This document shows, piece after piece, positions 43,259 to 54,218 of a DNA stretch of 64,000 nt (position 1 is the first letter of the stretch; the number at the start of each line of letters is the position of its first letter). Source of the DNA: Elymus sibiricus. Taxonomy: Eukaryota; Streptophyta; Magnoliopsida; Poales; Poaceae. A program made the translations under genes and the position numbers. The notes under the pieces were generated by a model. The model did no database searches and had not been told where the DNA came from. It saw nothing but the letters and a program-made list of their open reading frames with translations. The DNA is taken from the NCBI GenBank assembly GCA_039707655.1, contig CM077664.1:24540781-24604780 (forward strand). Reading direction: 5' to 3'.

Positions 43259-46200
43259 TGTCAAAAGATGTCAGCTGGCCACTGTGCAGGCCATCGGATG
43301 AGATATGTTTGGCTACGGACAGAAAAGATTAGGATTGGTGTGGAAACCTAAGGATAATGACCAGGCTAAGATAGGATTTCTGGTGACGGGTGACGGAAGC
43401 GACTCGTGGTTCTCCAATGCCAATGAGGCTCCATTCCCACAAGAACAGCTGACCCGGATAATTCCTATCCCGCGTGGCTGCTATCCTAGGCTTCGCATGG
43501 ACGTCGTTGTAGTACTCCTCGTTGAAATCCTGACCTGGCCAATTAAATAGCCAGGGACAAGCCAGTGCGTACGTTGGAATGTACTCGCAAACATAATGAA
43601 CAAAAGATATACCGAATGCATATGATCATCATGGATTAACTAATATGCATATGCTGACCGAAATTAAAGCATGGCATGATAAATAATAATACGGTTTGGG
43701 AAAATAAATATATCATGTTAGTAGTACATCAAGGAAATAAAATGGAACATCGGGCGTTGGACCGCCCGAGGAATTCCAAGAAAAATGCCAAACGGGTGTC
43801 TGAAAGCGACGCATCGAGAGGTCTTGAAAAGAAATGCCAAACGGGTGTCTAAATGCGACGCCTCGAAAGGTCTTGAAAAGAAATGAGTATCTAGGTGGAC
43901 TAGCCATCCCAAGTGATACTTAGAAAAGAAAATAAAACTGAGTATCTTGGTGGACTAGCCATCCCAAGTGATACTCAGAAAAGAAAATAAAACTGGGTAT
44001 CCAGGTGGACTAGCCATCCCAAGTGATACTCAGAAAAGAAAATAAAACTAGGTATCCAGGTGGACTAGCCATCCCAAGTGATACTGAGGGTTGCACATAG
44101 AAGAAAAGGGTTAGTCCGCAATAATATTCATGTTAACAATAGTATTCATAGTGGCATCCGTAGTGACAATAATCATCCTGCAAAAATGAATCATGCTCAA
44201 TTGTAATTATTTCCTCCGAAGACCGACACTAAGACCAACACTTGACCAACCCAGACTGTAGTCCCTAACCGCGGACACGGCTATTCGAATAGGTTTTAAA
44301 ACTCTGCAGAGGGTGTACTCTTTACCCACAAGTAAAGGATTTCTTTAGCCAACACCGAGTTGCTGACTAATTCCAATTACGGTCTTTGGGTTGAAAACAA
44401 ACCTGACCAGCACACACCAGATTAACTTTTCGGATGCCAGGAATCACCCAAAGCATCGTTCAAGAAAAACTATAAGATGGGGAGACCATCCTCTCGAATA
44501 GCATGGGATCACTATTAATACGCGCGGATTACAAGGGGTGCCCCCCTCTCGGCCCAGCCGGATACACCCATGCACCCTGACCCGATGACTGGCATTATAA
44601 CCGGTACCTGGAAACCTTTATCGCGGCGTCTCTGTACGGTGTGTGCAGGGAAAGGGGTTATCAACTTACTGAACCAGTACCCTACCTATGGCAGGGACAA
44701 GTGGTAGCATGAATCAAGTATGGGGGTTACCAGTGACAAGACTCGATCTATGATCGACTCAGGAGGTTTATAATTCCTGAAGTGATTAGCACAATAAATT
44801 TTCTTGGTAATACCCAACAGGGTCACCAACTGGGATGTCCCAACATGCCCTCACTGATCATTCTCGTCTCAACGAGAATTCCGTCTCACGGTCACATTTC
44901 TCGTGACTGGTTCTTTCCTGCAGATTAGCCCGGACCAACATATGCATAAGTGACATGTGAAAATGACCATATTCACTCATACTTAAATGAAGATCAAATA
45001 TTATCAGGGGATCATGCATGCATAGCTAGCAATATGCAAACTTTATTTGAATTCAACATATTCATGAATCCATTATTCTCGCAAACAATTAACCATGCAT
45101 TCATCATATCAAGTGTTCAAGATGCTTGCCTTGAACATGCAGAAGTGTTGGGTGCACTCCAAAAGTTTTGAAAATTCTCTTCCCTCCATTTTTCCTATTT
45201 TCAAAATATTTAAATTACCACATAAACTTGATACAGTACAAAAAAGTTGTCTGGAAATTTTTGAAATAAATACTAAAATAAACTAGATGAGAAATAAGGA
45301 ATTTCAGAAAAAAGAAACAATTGATTTGGAGTTCATATGATTTTCCAAGAGAATTTCTAAGCTGAAATAAATAAAGAAATGTACTATTTAATAAATCCTA
45401 CAGAAACAAAGCCTAGAAAAAATGTTCACCCTAGCTGGATTAATAGAACATGAATTTAGGAGTGTGTAGAAATTTGAATCATCAAATTTGGCCTTGAAAT
45501 GATTGTTGTGGATTTATTTGAAATTTGCTGGAAAAGAAAGAGAGAAAAGGTCAGAAGGACGCCCCGAGAGCTGTTTAGCCACCTGACACCACTGGGCCAG
45601 GGCCAGTTGCTCGGCCACTCGAAAACCTGCCGACGTCGAAGGCGTAATTATTGGAATACGCTTTCGAGTGAGGAAGACATATTTTGGTAAAATGCGCGTC
45701 CACTTAACCAGCAGGGCCCGCGGCTTGAGTGGCTAACGTGCGGGTCCCACGCACTTTCTCTCTCCTCCCCTCTTCTTCTCTTCCTCCTGTCGACAGGCAA
45801 CAGAGGGGCGCCGGCGCTGCTCACCGCCATTGATGGAGGGCTCAGAGGCCTTGGGCGACAGCGGGGATGGATCCGCCACTCCATCCCGCGCTCGTAGGTG
45901 GTCTGGGCAGCGCCGGGTGTGGCCGGAGTGGAGCGCGGCGTCGCAGCACAGAGGCGGCCGGAGTTGGATCGGGGCGAGGCCATGGCCATCCCCGAGGCTA
46001 GCTACGTCTCGGGACGGCCTCGTGGTTGTGGTGAGGGTTGGCCGGTGGTGCTAGGTGCAGAGGACGAGGCCAAGGTGGGGTGATTTTGACAGAGGCTAGG
46101 CGGCGATGGTTCTCACCGGAGTGGGGGAAGAAGACCACTCCCGGGTCGGCTGAGTGCTCCGGGAGCGAGCTTGAGGATGCAGGAGTGTTCCAGTTGATCG

Positions 46201-46300
46201 AAACGAGCTCGGGGTGGACCTTTATAGCGAGGGCGAGGTCGGTTCCGAGAGATATTATCCGGCTGAGGTCGTTACGGTGGATGGAGGCCATTAATGGCGA
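43259..46300 (-). mobile_element. 5' LTR of E5, inner part (to E6 insertion)
   Basis: It matches the 3' LTR from 43378 rightwards. Its inner end is placed at TGTC (43259), next to ATTGGTGCCCAACC, which looks like a weak primer site whose tRNA I cannot assign. The terminal ~120 bp do not match the 3' LTR end. It contains a 1.1-kb stretch (about 44458-45566) absent from the 3' LTR, GAAAGCGTATTC at 45654-45665 (minus) and a TATA at 46220-46226. E6 interrupts it after GGCGA. Confidence 0.75.
43887..44106. repeat. 55-bp minisatellite in E5 5' LTR, four units
   Basis: Units start at 43887, 43942, 43997 and 44052 and contain GGACTAGCCATCCCAAGTGA. The 3' LTR has three. Confidence 0.88.
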
Positions 46301-46605
46301 TGTGGCACCTCGGCTCAGAGGGACCGGAACACCCCGTATTCCAGCCCAGAAATGTCTTCTGGAATACGGCACTGCTTGGCATAGAACAAATCAGCTTTTA
46401 TTACAGGCGATAAAGTTACAAAGGTTTGCTATTACAACGGTTACATAGCATGGCGACACTACGCCTGCTAAAGTAGCTCTATGCTAGCAGCGGACCAACT
46501 CGTAGCAGCGGAACGAAGACGACGGTGGTGAACTCCACTCCGCAGGGACTCTGGCTGGGACACGGCCTAGCTCGCACAAACGAGATCCACAACAAGCAAT
46601 CAATC
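46301..46605 (-). mobile_element. E6 left LTR, last 305 bp only
   Basis: It matches 47295-47599 base for base in length and starts TGTGGCACC on the plus strand. It is joined at 46605/46606 to interior sequence corresponding to about 53530. Confidence 0.88.
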
Positions 46606-47123
46606 GACGAAGGAGGCAATGGACGTGGGGCCATTGCAGCACCGAGCAAGTGTCTGGCCCGGGTCGCGTCTCGGACGAGCTCAGCAATCAGCATATACTC
46701 GGCCATCATGAACCGGGACATTGCTGGGATGGCCATATCATCATTAGGACGAGTAGAGGGGAATCTGACTCGCCTGGGGTTTTCGGCTATGGTGGGGTAG
46801 TAGGAGTAAGCACGGTTTTCTTGCATCACCAGCTCTTGATGACGAAGACCCGTGATTCCTGCCAGGGCTGCGAGTTGAACTGCGCGATCCGGGGTGGCAC
46901 CATATCAACCATGGAATCTATAGGAACATCTTCCAATAGGGATTCTGGCTTCCAGAAAAACATGGGAAAAATACTCCAGTAATCTGCCTCCAAGCTGAAC
47001 CTCAAATACCTGGTACCGCGGCATCTCTCCATTGGGGTAGATGCTATGCCACACATCGTGGAGCAGGGACGCGAAGGTCAGCGGTGCAGGGGCTGCGTTG
47101 AACTCAATGGGAGTGGTGGCCAT
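46479..47123 (-). pseudogene. E6 accessory ORF, second copy, chimeric with LTR
   Basis: ATG 47123 begins the same protein as at 54047, with the same TGA stop (46905-46907). After codon 75 of the downstream open segment the frame passes at 46605 from retroelement ORF into antisense-of-plus LTR sequence and runs 41 more codons to 46479. The native C-terminus is therefore replaced by LTR-encoded residues. Confidence 0.75.
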
Positions 47124-47274
47124 CTACACTCATGGAATAGATGGTCAGAAGAAAGACGGAACCTATATGCATGCCATGCAACAACCAAGTGCAGCAATCA
47201 AATGCAAAAAACAATCAGGATCCTACACTACCGGTTTCTAACGCTCGCGTTGGCTAGGGCGTCCTACAGCCAGA

Positions 47275-47289
47275 CCTGCTCTGATACCA
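47275..47289 (-). other. E6 primer-binding site, left copy (tRNA-iMet)
   Basis: TGGTATCAGAGCAGG on the minus strand, five bases inside the LTR end at 47295, matches the complement of initiator tRNA-Met. Confidence 0.88.
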
Positions 47290-47294
47290 ACAGT

Positions 47295-50200
47295 TGTGGC
47301 AACCCGGCTCAGAGGGACCGGAACACCCCGTATTCCACCCCAGAAATGTCTTCTGGAATATGGCACTGCTTGGCATAGAACAAATCAGCTTTTATTACAG
47401 GCGATAAAGGTACAAAGGTTTGCTATTACAACGGTTACATAGCATGGCGACACTACGCCTGCTAAAGTAGCTCTATGCTAGCAGCGGACCAACTCGTAGC
47501 AGCGGAACGACGACGACGGTGGTGAACTCCACTCCGCAGGGACTCTGGCTGGGACACGGCCTAGCTCGCACGAATGGGATCCAAAACAAGCAATCAATCA
47601 CAGCATCACCTGCAAACTGGCATGATAAGCCAGGTGAGTACTTTGAATGTACTCGCAAGCTCACAACAACCAAAAGCATCAAGGCAAAACAACAACATAG
47701 CATTAACAAATTAACTTATTACCAACTACTATGAGGTGGAAGTATGAGTTACACAAACTAATGCGATAAGGCCAGAATCACTGATGAACCATCATCTTGG
47801 TTCACAAGGAACCATCTCACTCTTGGCTACCTGACCAAGCAACATATCCACTTGATCACTTCGTGATCGATACATCCTCGTAATCATCACATGATCACCT
47901 CATAATCTGCTGATCAATCTCATCATCATCAAAGCCTGCCAAACGGTTACTTGCTCACATACAACTATAAATCATAATATAAGTCATTCCGTCATTGTGA
48001 GTGTTGATCGAACGGTGTGACCTACAACGAACTGTGTCCATGACCGAGGACGCGGCTATCGATAGTTTATACACTCTACAGAGGTTAGTACACTGTACCC
48101 ACACTACGGAACTCATGGCCTCGTGCTCCCATTCGGGTGGACCGACGACGTTCCGACAAAACCAGTCTATTGCATGACACTCTCCCGGCCACTCCCGACA
48201 AACTCCCCTTTGGGCTATGTCCTGGGTGGCCCCTGATGTCAACATGTGACATCCGCCACCTCTGTGGCTGCCACCGTCGTGGCCAACACAACAATCTTGT
48301 CCCACACGGGGACACCCGGGTACAACACAACTTGGGCACACAAGGTTATGACCGCCTACCGGGCCAGGGCAGCGCGAGCACATAACCTTCCCTAGTTGGA
48401 GGCACCGGCGAGAGGCATGACAATAGACCGAGTTAGGGCCTCCCCATCCAGGCAAGTGTGGCTGCACTGATGAGCTCGATTCGGTGGCACCTGACCAACG
48501 GAATGACGGAATTTATCCCCAAGATAGGTATGTGATAGAACTGTTACTCCAATGAGACATATCAACCTGAGATTCAAATCAAAGCAATATCCATCCAAAA
48601 TCCAAAGTATAAGATATCCACATATTCCATATGACTACGAAATAAGCATGACTACTGCTACTAGTAATCCTGAAGTAACATATCATCCTCATTCTTCAAA
48701 ATATAAGTCCTAGAGATCCAAGCATCATCATATCAGTAGCAAACTCACATATATCCAATCATAATGCCATAAATAAATCATTTCTAAACGCGGCAATATT
48801 AAGCAAATTTAAATAAGATAAACCATGCATTGCATTGCAATCATGCAAATGGAGGGTGTGGCTTGCCTTGCTCCAAAAGAGAGGGGAAAAGCTCCTGGTC
48901 TTCACCAACACACAACAAGCACTCTGAAAATATTTTGTCAAGAATTTAAGAATATACCATAAAGTAAATACTTCTGTCCAAAAATTCTAGACAAAAGAGA
49001 AAAATACCAAACTCTACTAGAAAATAGAGGAGAACAAAAGAAAAATAATGCAAAAAGAATTAGTTCATTTGGACTTGTAGTTTAGGAGTTATTCACGGTC
49101 AAAGGAGGGTCCAATCTGTATTTAAAATTGAATTTAATTGATTTTCTGGAAATCTCAGAGGGGCTGACGTCGAAGGCGTCTTTTAGGAATACGCTTTCAC
49201 TAAGAAAACGTTTCGGAGGCGTCGGAGTCACTGACCAGCGGGCCCCTTCGGTCAGATTAGAAGAGAGAAAGGGGGGGGCAGAGACAGCGGGTTCACCGGC
49301 GACGAAACGGCGGCGAGGAGGCTACGGCGACACCGAGAGACGGCGGGGATGGATCGAGCGGACCGAGGCGGAGCTGCTCGTACCCGTGGCTCCGCGAGAG
49401 ACGGCCGGACGATGTCGGCGTCTTCGTCTCCGGCGGGCGCCAGCGAGATCGACGTTTCCGGCGACGATTGGCTAGGGAGAGCGGTTAAGGAGGAGTAGGA
49501 GAGCTAGAGGAGCTCGATGGTGGGCTCAGCTGAGGCTGGGGTGGCTCGAAGTGAGGTCGAGGAGCAGAGGGCCGAGCGGCGGAAGGTTGGCCCGAGAGGA
49601 GGAAGGAGAGGGCTCCGGCTCGAGGGAGAGGCTTTGGGGGTCGATTTGGAGAGGAGGGGGTTGAGTGGTGAGGAGAGGCGAGCTCGGGCAGAGCTTAAAT
49701 AGTCGGGAGGAGATACTCGAGCTCGGGTGCCGCTACGGGCGCCCGGGAGATTCTTCCGGCGAGGCCGGGCACGCGCGGGCCCGTGAGGCGACGGGAGAGG
49801 CAGAGAAGGTGCGCACGCTGCGTTAGAGCCGCGCAGACGCAGCCGAGGCGAGCACAGGCGCGGCAGAGCACGCGGCGCTCGGGGCACCCGTGGTCGCGAC
49901 AGCTGGCGCCGGCGTGGTCGCTTTTGGAGGGCGGGGAGGGGTCCAGTGGCGACATGGGAGGAGGAGGGGGCTGGTCGGCAGTAGAGGACGCGCGGGAACG
50001 GGCAGGGGAAAACGGCCCGAAGCAAAACGACGCTCGGAGCGCGGCCAAACGCGCAGAGCACGCGCACCGGCGTGCCAACAGCGCGGTCACGCCCGCGTTG
50101 CCACGGAGAGGGCACGCAAGCCTGAGAAAAGTTGTCTACGGTGTTGTCCCTCCATCCTATAGTCTTACTGAAGTGATAGATCGACCAGAGCTACTGTGGG

Positions 50201-51398
50201 TAGACGGGATGCATCAGATGAAAGTTTCTGCAGTCAACTATGGTTAGATGTTGTGGTCAAATTACTTGATCATTGGACTAGAGGGGATGTCTCAAGGGTT
50301 TAGGATAGGAAGGACTATATTTCTGGAAATTTTGAGGTGGATTGGACCAGGTTTGAAGATAGATGCAGTACAACTGCCCAAAACAGTGCAGAAGCTAGAT
50401 CAGGAAGATGCACTCACATGGGGTGTGGACTTGAGCTGCATTTTGGTATAGGATGATGATCTGGGACCTTGAAGATACTGGGAAAATTTCATAGCATTTG
50501 GAAATACCTAGATGGTACTTCCTTCACAAAGGTCCTCTCTGCACAGAACCTTGGGAGAATTTTGTAGTACAATTGACTAGGCAAACTAATGTGAAATTTG
50601 ACAGGCACAAAGGATATAAGGACCTTTAGGCCCTGGATTAATTTCAGAATTTTTGAAGCAATATAAAAGGTAGTTGCTTCATACCTTGAAAATTTAACCA
50701 GAACCAAAGATTGGAAGGTGTGCTCACATAGATGGTTGGACAAGGCTGAAATTTGGTGTAGGGTAATCATTTGAGCATAAGAAGGGCCTGGCAAAATTTC
50801 AACTCATTTGGATACTCCTAGCTAGTACTTCCTTTACAAAGCTTCTCTCTGCACCGAAACTTTGGGAATTTGCTAAGGAAGATTCACTAGGCAAATGGAG
50901 CTGAATTTTGTCATGCGGTAATGATTTGGGTAGGAAAGAGTGCCCAAAAATTTTGAGAGCAATCAGGAAAATATAAATAGCACTTCCTTCACAAAGTGCC
51001 AAACTGGACAGAATGGAAAAGGAATATTGCTGAATTATTTTTGAACTAGGCAAGGAAGGGTTGGGGCATATTTGGGGAATATATGATCAAAATAATTTAT
51101 GGAAATAATTTGGGAATTTATGGGATGACAGAAATATAGGTTGCTTCACAACCTCAGTCAGATAGAGTTATTCCTTTAATTAGAAATGGAATATTCCTTA
51201 AGAAAAGAATTTTTGGAACAGGGCTAGAATGGAAATGCATGATCTTGGGAAAGATACAAGGATGAAACACATATTGGAAGAGGAAGAAATGATGACCTCC
51301 CAGGTTTCAAGTCCATAGAACTGCTGCAAAAGGAAAAACCAGAGCAAAGCCAAATAAAACCAAGAGAAAAAGAGAGGGCCAAAAATCGGGGTGTTACA
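47295..51398 (-). mobile_element. E6 middle LTR, complete
   Basis: On the minus strand it starts TGTAACACCCCGATTTTTGG (51398) next to a polypurine tract and ends GGGTTGCCACA (47295) next to a primer site, 4104 bp. It carries spaced TTCCTTCACAAAG-type modules (50520, 50830, 50988), a TATA at 49694-49702, GAAAGCGTATTC at 49187-49198 (minus), and the module shared with S1 and E3 (48000-48490). It is the natural empty site for Helitron H2 (TTCAGAA/TTTTTGAAG near 50645). The 203-codon frame at 49504-50115 is a GC-rich artefact. Confidence 0.9.
49694..49702 (-). promoter_or_regulatory. TATA box of E6 LTR (second copy at 56631-56639)
   Basis: CTATTTAAG on the minus strand is followed by CTCTGCCCGAGCTCGCC-like leader sequence, as in the other LTRs of this group. 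Confidence 0.6.
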
Positions 51399-53456
51399 AA
51401 CCTACCCCCCTTACAAAAATCTCGTCCTCGATATTTGGTTGCTCATGGAACAAGTGTGAATATGACTTAAGGAAACCGTTTCCAACTCGGGCGTCCTTTT
51501 TCCTTTGTACTTTGTTCCCTTAGAATTTCCTATCATCAGACATTCTGCCTCTGAGATGATTTGCTTTACTTTACTTGAATTTCTGACGAGCCTTACCTCA
51601 TTCGCCCAACTCTATGCTGACTTGGATGGGTTCATGTCTGCCAGTAATATCGTGAAAATAAATTCTCCTGTGAGCACGAAACTTTTGTATTTCTTCCATT
51701 GATTTGTTCAAATAGAGGTGTGTCTTCCAGGTACTAACATTGCTGAGAATCATAGTTGTTCTGTTAACGAGATCCGACAACCTGATACTGCGGCATCGGG
51801 ATTTGTCTCTTCGTACGAGCTTGCAATTGTACCATCTCGAGTCTGGGCTGACGGTTGCGTTGCCTGGAAAATATTTCTCATGTACAATTGTCCTTGTACT
51901 CAGTTCCATTAGTGAGAGCATCTGAGCTGAACAGGGTGCTCGGTTTTGTCTTACCCATGCTGTCGGCATTGTTAGCGGTGTTACAAGGCGGTAAGACATT
52001 TTATCCTGGTTGCTGTGGTCACATGCTGAAATGACTGAGGAAATCTTGCATCTGATGAGACAGACTTGGATATTTAGCACTGACCCTGCTAACCATGTGT
52101 AACCGGATGAACCGGTTATCATGATGTGAGGCCCTTGTGTAGTAGGGTGGGCTTCTGAGTACATGTGCAATGTTCCATTTTCATAACTCGTTTTTGCGCA
52201 TGAAACGAGTCCTCATAAGCATACCATAGAGTTGGTACAGCGCGCGTTGTTCGAGCTGATTAGACAAGGCTGTGCCAAGATTCCATGATACCACCTCTTT
52301 CGATGTCGAGAAATTGTCCTTGGAAACTGCTGTCAAAACTGTTGTTTCAAGCTTGCTTGCTTCACCGTTTGTTGATTCGCCGGTGATGGGTCTCTGATTT
52401 TGCTTCTTCTATCCCGGATTATGGAGTTGGTGCATCTTGGCCTTCGTCTGATTGGTTTATGTGATCCGAGTTGTATCCTTGTATAAATGACTTGCATGGT
52501 CTGGGGTGCAGGCTCCTTATGCTGTGTCATATCATGTAGTAATACTGCTGGCAGTGTGTAGTACCGTACTGAAGAAACTGGGTTGCTTGCTGAAGAAGGC
52601 TGGATTCCGTGCTTGAGAAGCTTCTCCCCTGGTCGCTTACTGAGGAAGATTCACTGCCTTAGGCCAGAAATCTTCATCGAGGTAGCTTGCTATGGAAGAC
52701 TGGGTACCTTGGGCAGAAAACTGTTCATATGTTGTGCAGAGGGAACTTGAGGAGACTTACATCATAAGCTTCTTCCGGTACCGTGTGGAGGAAGGCTGAG
52801 CTCCTTACACCAGAAGATTCATACTGCGAGTTGTGGACTGCATACTGTACATATATCCATAACATTTCTGATGCTGGGTATGTGTATGAAGAGAATTGCT
52901 GGGCTGTCTTTTTAGCTGAAAGTTGAACTCTGAGCTCCTTCTGTCTTTCTTTCGTAGTACAACATATTTCAAATTCCATGTGTGGCTGAAATAAAATTTT
53001 ATATATATAGCCACGCCTTCGGTGGAGAACATACAGCTGATCTTGTGCCTCACTTGTCCTTCTGCTGGCTTGATTATTGCTGCTGTAAAGGTTGCACAAC
53101 TGAGGTAGACTTGATGCTGGTAATAAATCCATACTATCATTCAGATTCCCGATATATTGTAATCAACTAAGATTGCCATACTATTTAGCTGAGCTTCCAA
53201 ATACTGAGATCCTCATTTCTTCTTCGGGTCCGAAGGTGATTGATGAGCAACTTTCATAAGAGGGGATAAATAAAGTAACACCAAAGGCACAAAAGAAGCA
53301 ACAAAGAAAACAAATCAATCGAAAACGGCACATAACAGTCATACAAGCATCCATAAGTAACACTGCATCCCTTACTACTCAACACACAACACCACATGCA
53401 TGCTACTACAACTGATGCAACATGAGCTATTCGGATCCTAACGTACTACGAACAAA
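51399..53456 (-). other. E6 interior, non-coding 3' part with polypurine tract
   Basis: The polypurine tract is TAAGGGGGGTAGGTT (51399-51413, minus). A 190-codon minus-strand frame at 51598-52170 has no recognisable motif and I leave it uncalled. The main structure is the ~50-bp repeat array at 52560-52810. Confidence 0.7.
52560..52810 (-). repeat. Array of degenerate ~50-bp units in E6 interior
   Basis: Five minus-strand units of 48-50 bp begin near 52794, 52744, 52697, 52647 and 52597. The typical form is CAGxCTTCCTC, then AAG or ACC, then GAAGCTTCT about 20 bases on. The same unit type and the same distance to the polypurine tract (about 1.15 kb) are seen in E3. Confidence 0.65.
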
Positions 53457-54047
53457 CTAAAGCTGGGTAACTGGCGAAGCGGCTGGTGTAGGGGTGGGTG
53501 AAGCAGTTGACACTAGGGGTGCAGAAGTCGACGAAGGAGGCAATGGACGTGGGGCCATTGCAGCACCGAGCAAGTGTCTGGCCCGGGTCGCGTCTCGGAC
53601 GAGCTCAGCAATCAGCATATACTCGGCCATCATGAACCGGGACATTGCTGGGATGGCCATATCATCATTAGGACGAGTAGAGGGGAATCTGACTCGCCTG
53701 GGGTTTTCGGCTATGGTGGGGTAGTAGGAGTAAGCATGGTTTTCTTGCATCACCAGCTCTTGATGACGAAGACCCGTGATTCCTGCCAGGGCTGCGAGTT
53801 GAACTGCGCGATCCGGGGTGGCACCATATCAACCATGGAATCTATAGGAACATCTTCCAATAGGGATTCTGGCTTCCAGAAAAACATGGGCAAAATACTC
53901 CAGTAATCTGCCTCCAAGCTGAACCTCAAATACCTGGTACCGCGGCATCTCTCCATTGGGGTAGAAGCTATGCCACACATCGTGGAGCAGGGACGCGAAG
54001 GTCAGCGGTGCAGGGGCTGCGTTGAACTCAATGGGAGTGGTGGCCAT
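53457..54047 (-). pseudogene. E6 accessory ORF, one in-frame stop
   Basis: ATG 54047 (MATTPIEFNAAPAPLTF) opens 196 codons to 53457, interrupted only by TGA at 53829-53831 (codon 73) in RFHG-stop-YGATPDRAVQLAA, where TGG is the likely ancestral codon. Blocks in order are MPRYQVFEVQLGG, AVQLAALAGITGLRHQEL, AYSYYPTI, a segment around FMMAEYMLIAELVRD, and a Pro/Thr/Ser tail ending SPVTQL. The layout parallels the two E5 ORFs. A weak TATA-like CATATAGG lies ~40 bp before the ATG. No enzymatic motif is recognised, and the function is unknown. Confidence 0.7.
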
Positions 54048-54198
54048 CTACACTCATGGAATAGATGGTCAGAAGAAAGACGGAACCTATATGCATGCCA
54101 TGCAACAACCAAGTGCAGCAATCAAATGCAAAAAACAATCAGGATCCTACACTACCGGTTTCTAACGCTCGCGTTGGCTAGGGCGTCCTACAGCCAGA

Positions 54199-54213
54199 CC
54201 TGCTCTGATACCA
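54199..54213 (-). other. E6 primer-binding site, right copy (tRNA-iMet)
   Basis: The sequence and spacing to the LTR are the same as at 47275-47289. Confidence 0.88.
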
Positions 54214-54218
54214 ACAGT

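Noticed and set aside
49504..50115. 203-codon minus-strand open frame
   Set aside because: It lies in the GC-rich leader part of the E6 LTR, overlaps the TATA box, is Pro/Arg/Ser-rich and is not preserved over the same span in the right LTR copy.
51598..52170. 190-codon minus-strand frame in the E6 interior
   Set aside because: It has no recognisable motif and no counterpart was seen in E3. Too weak to call as a gene, though it could be a remnant.
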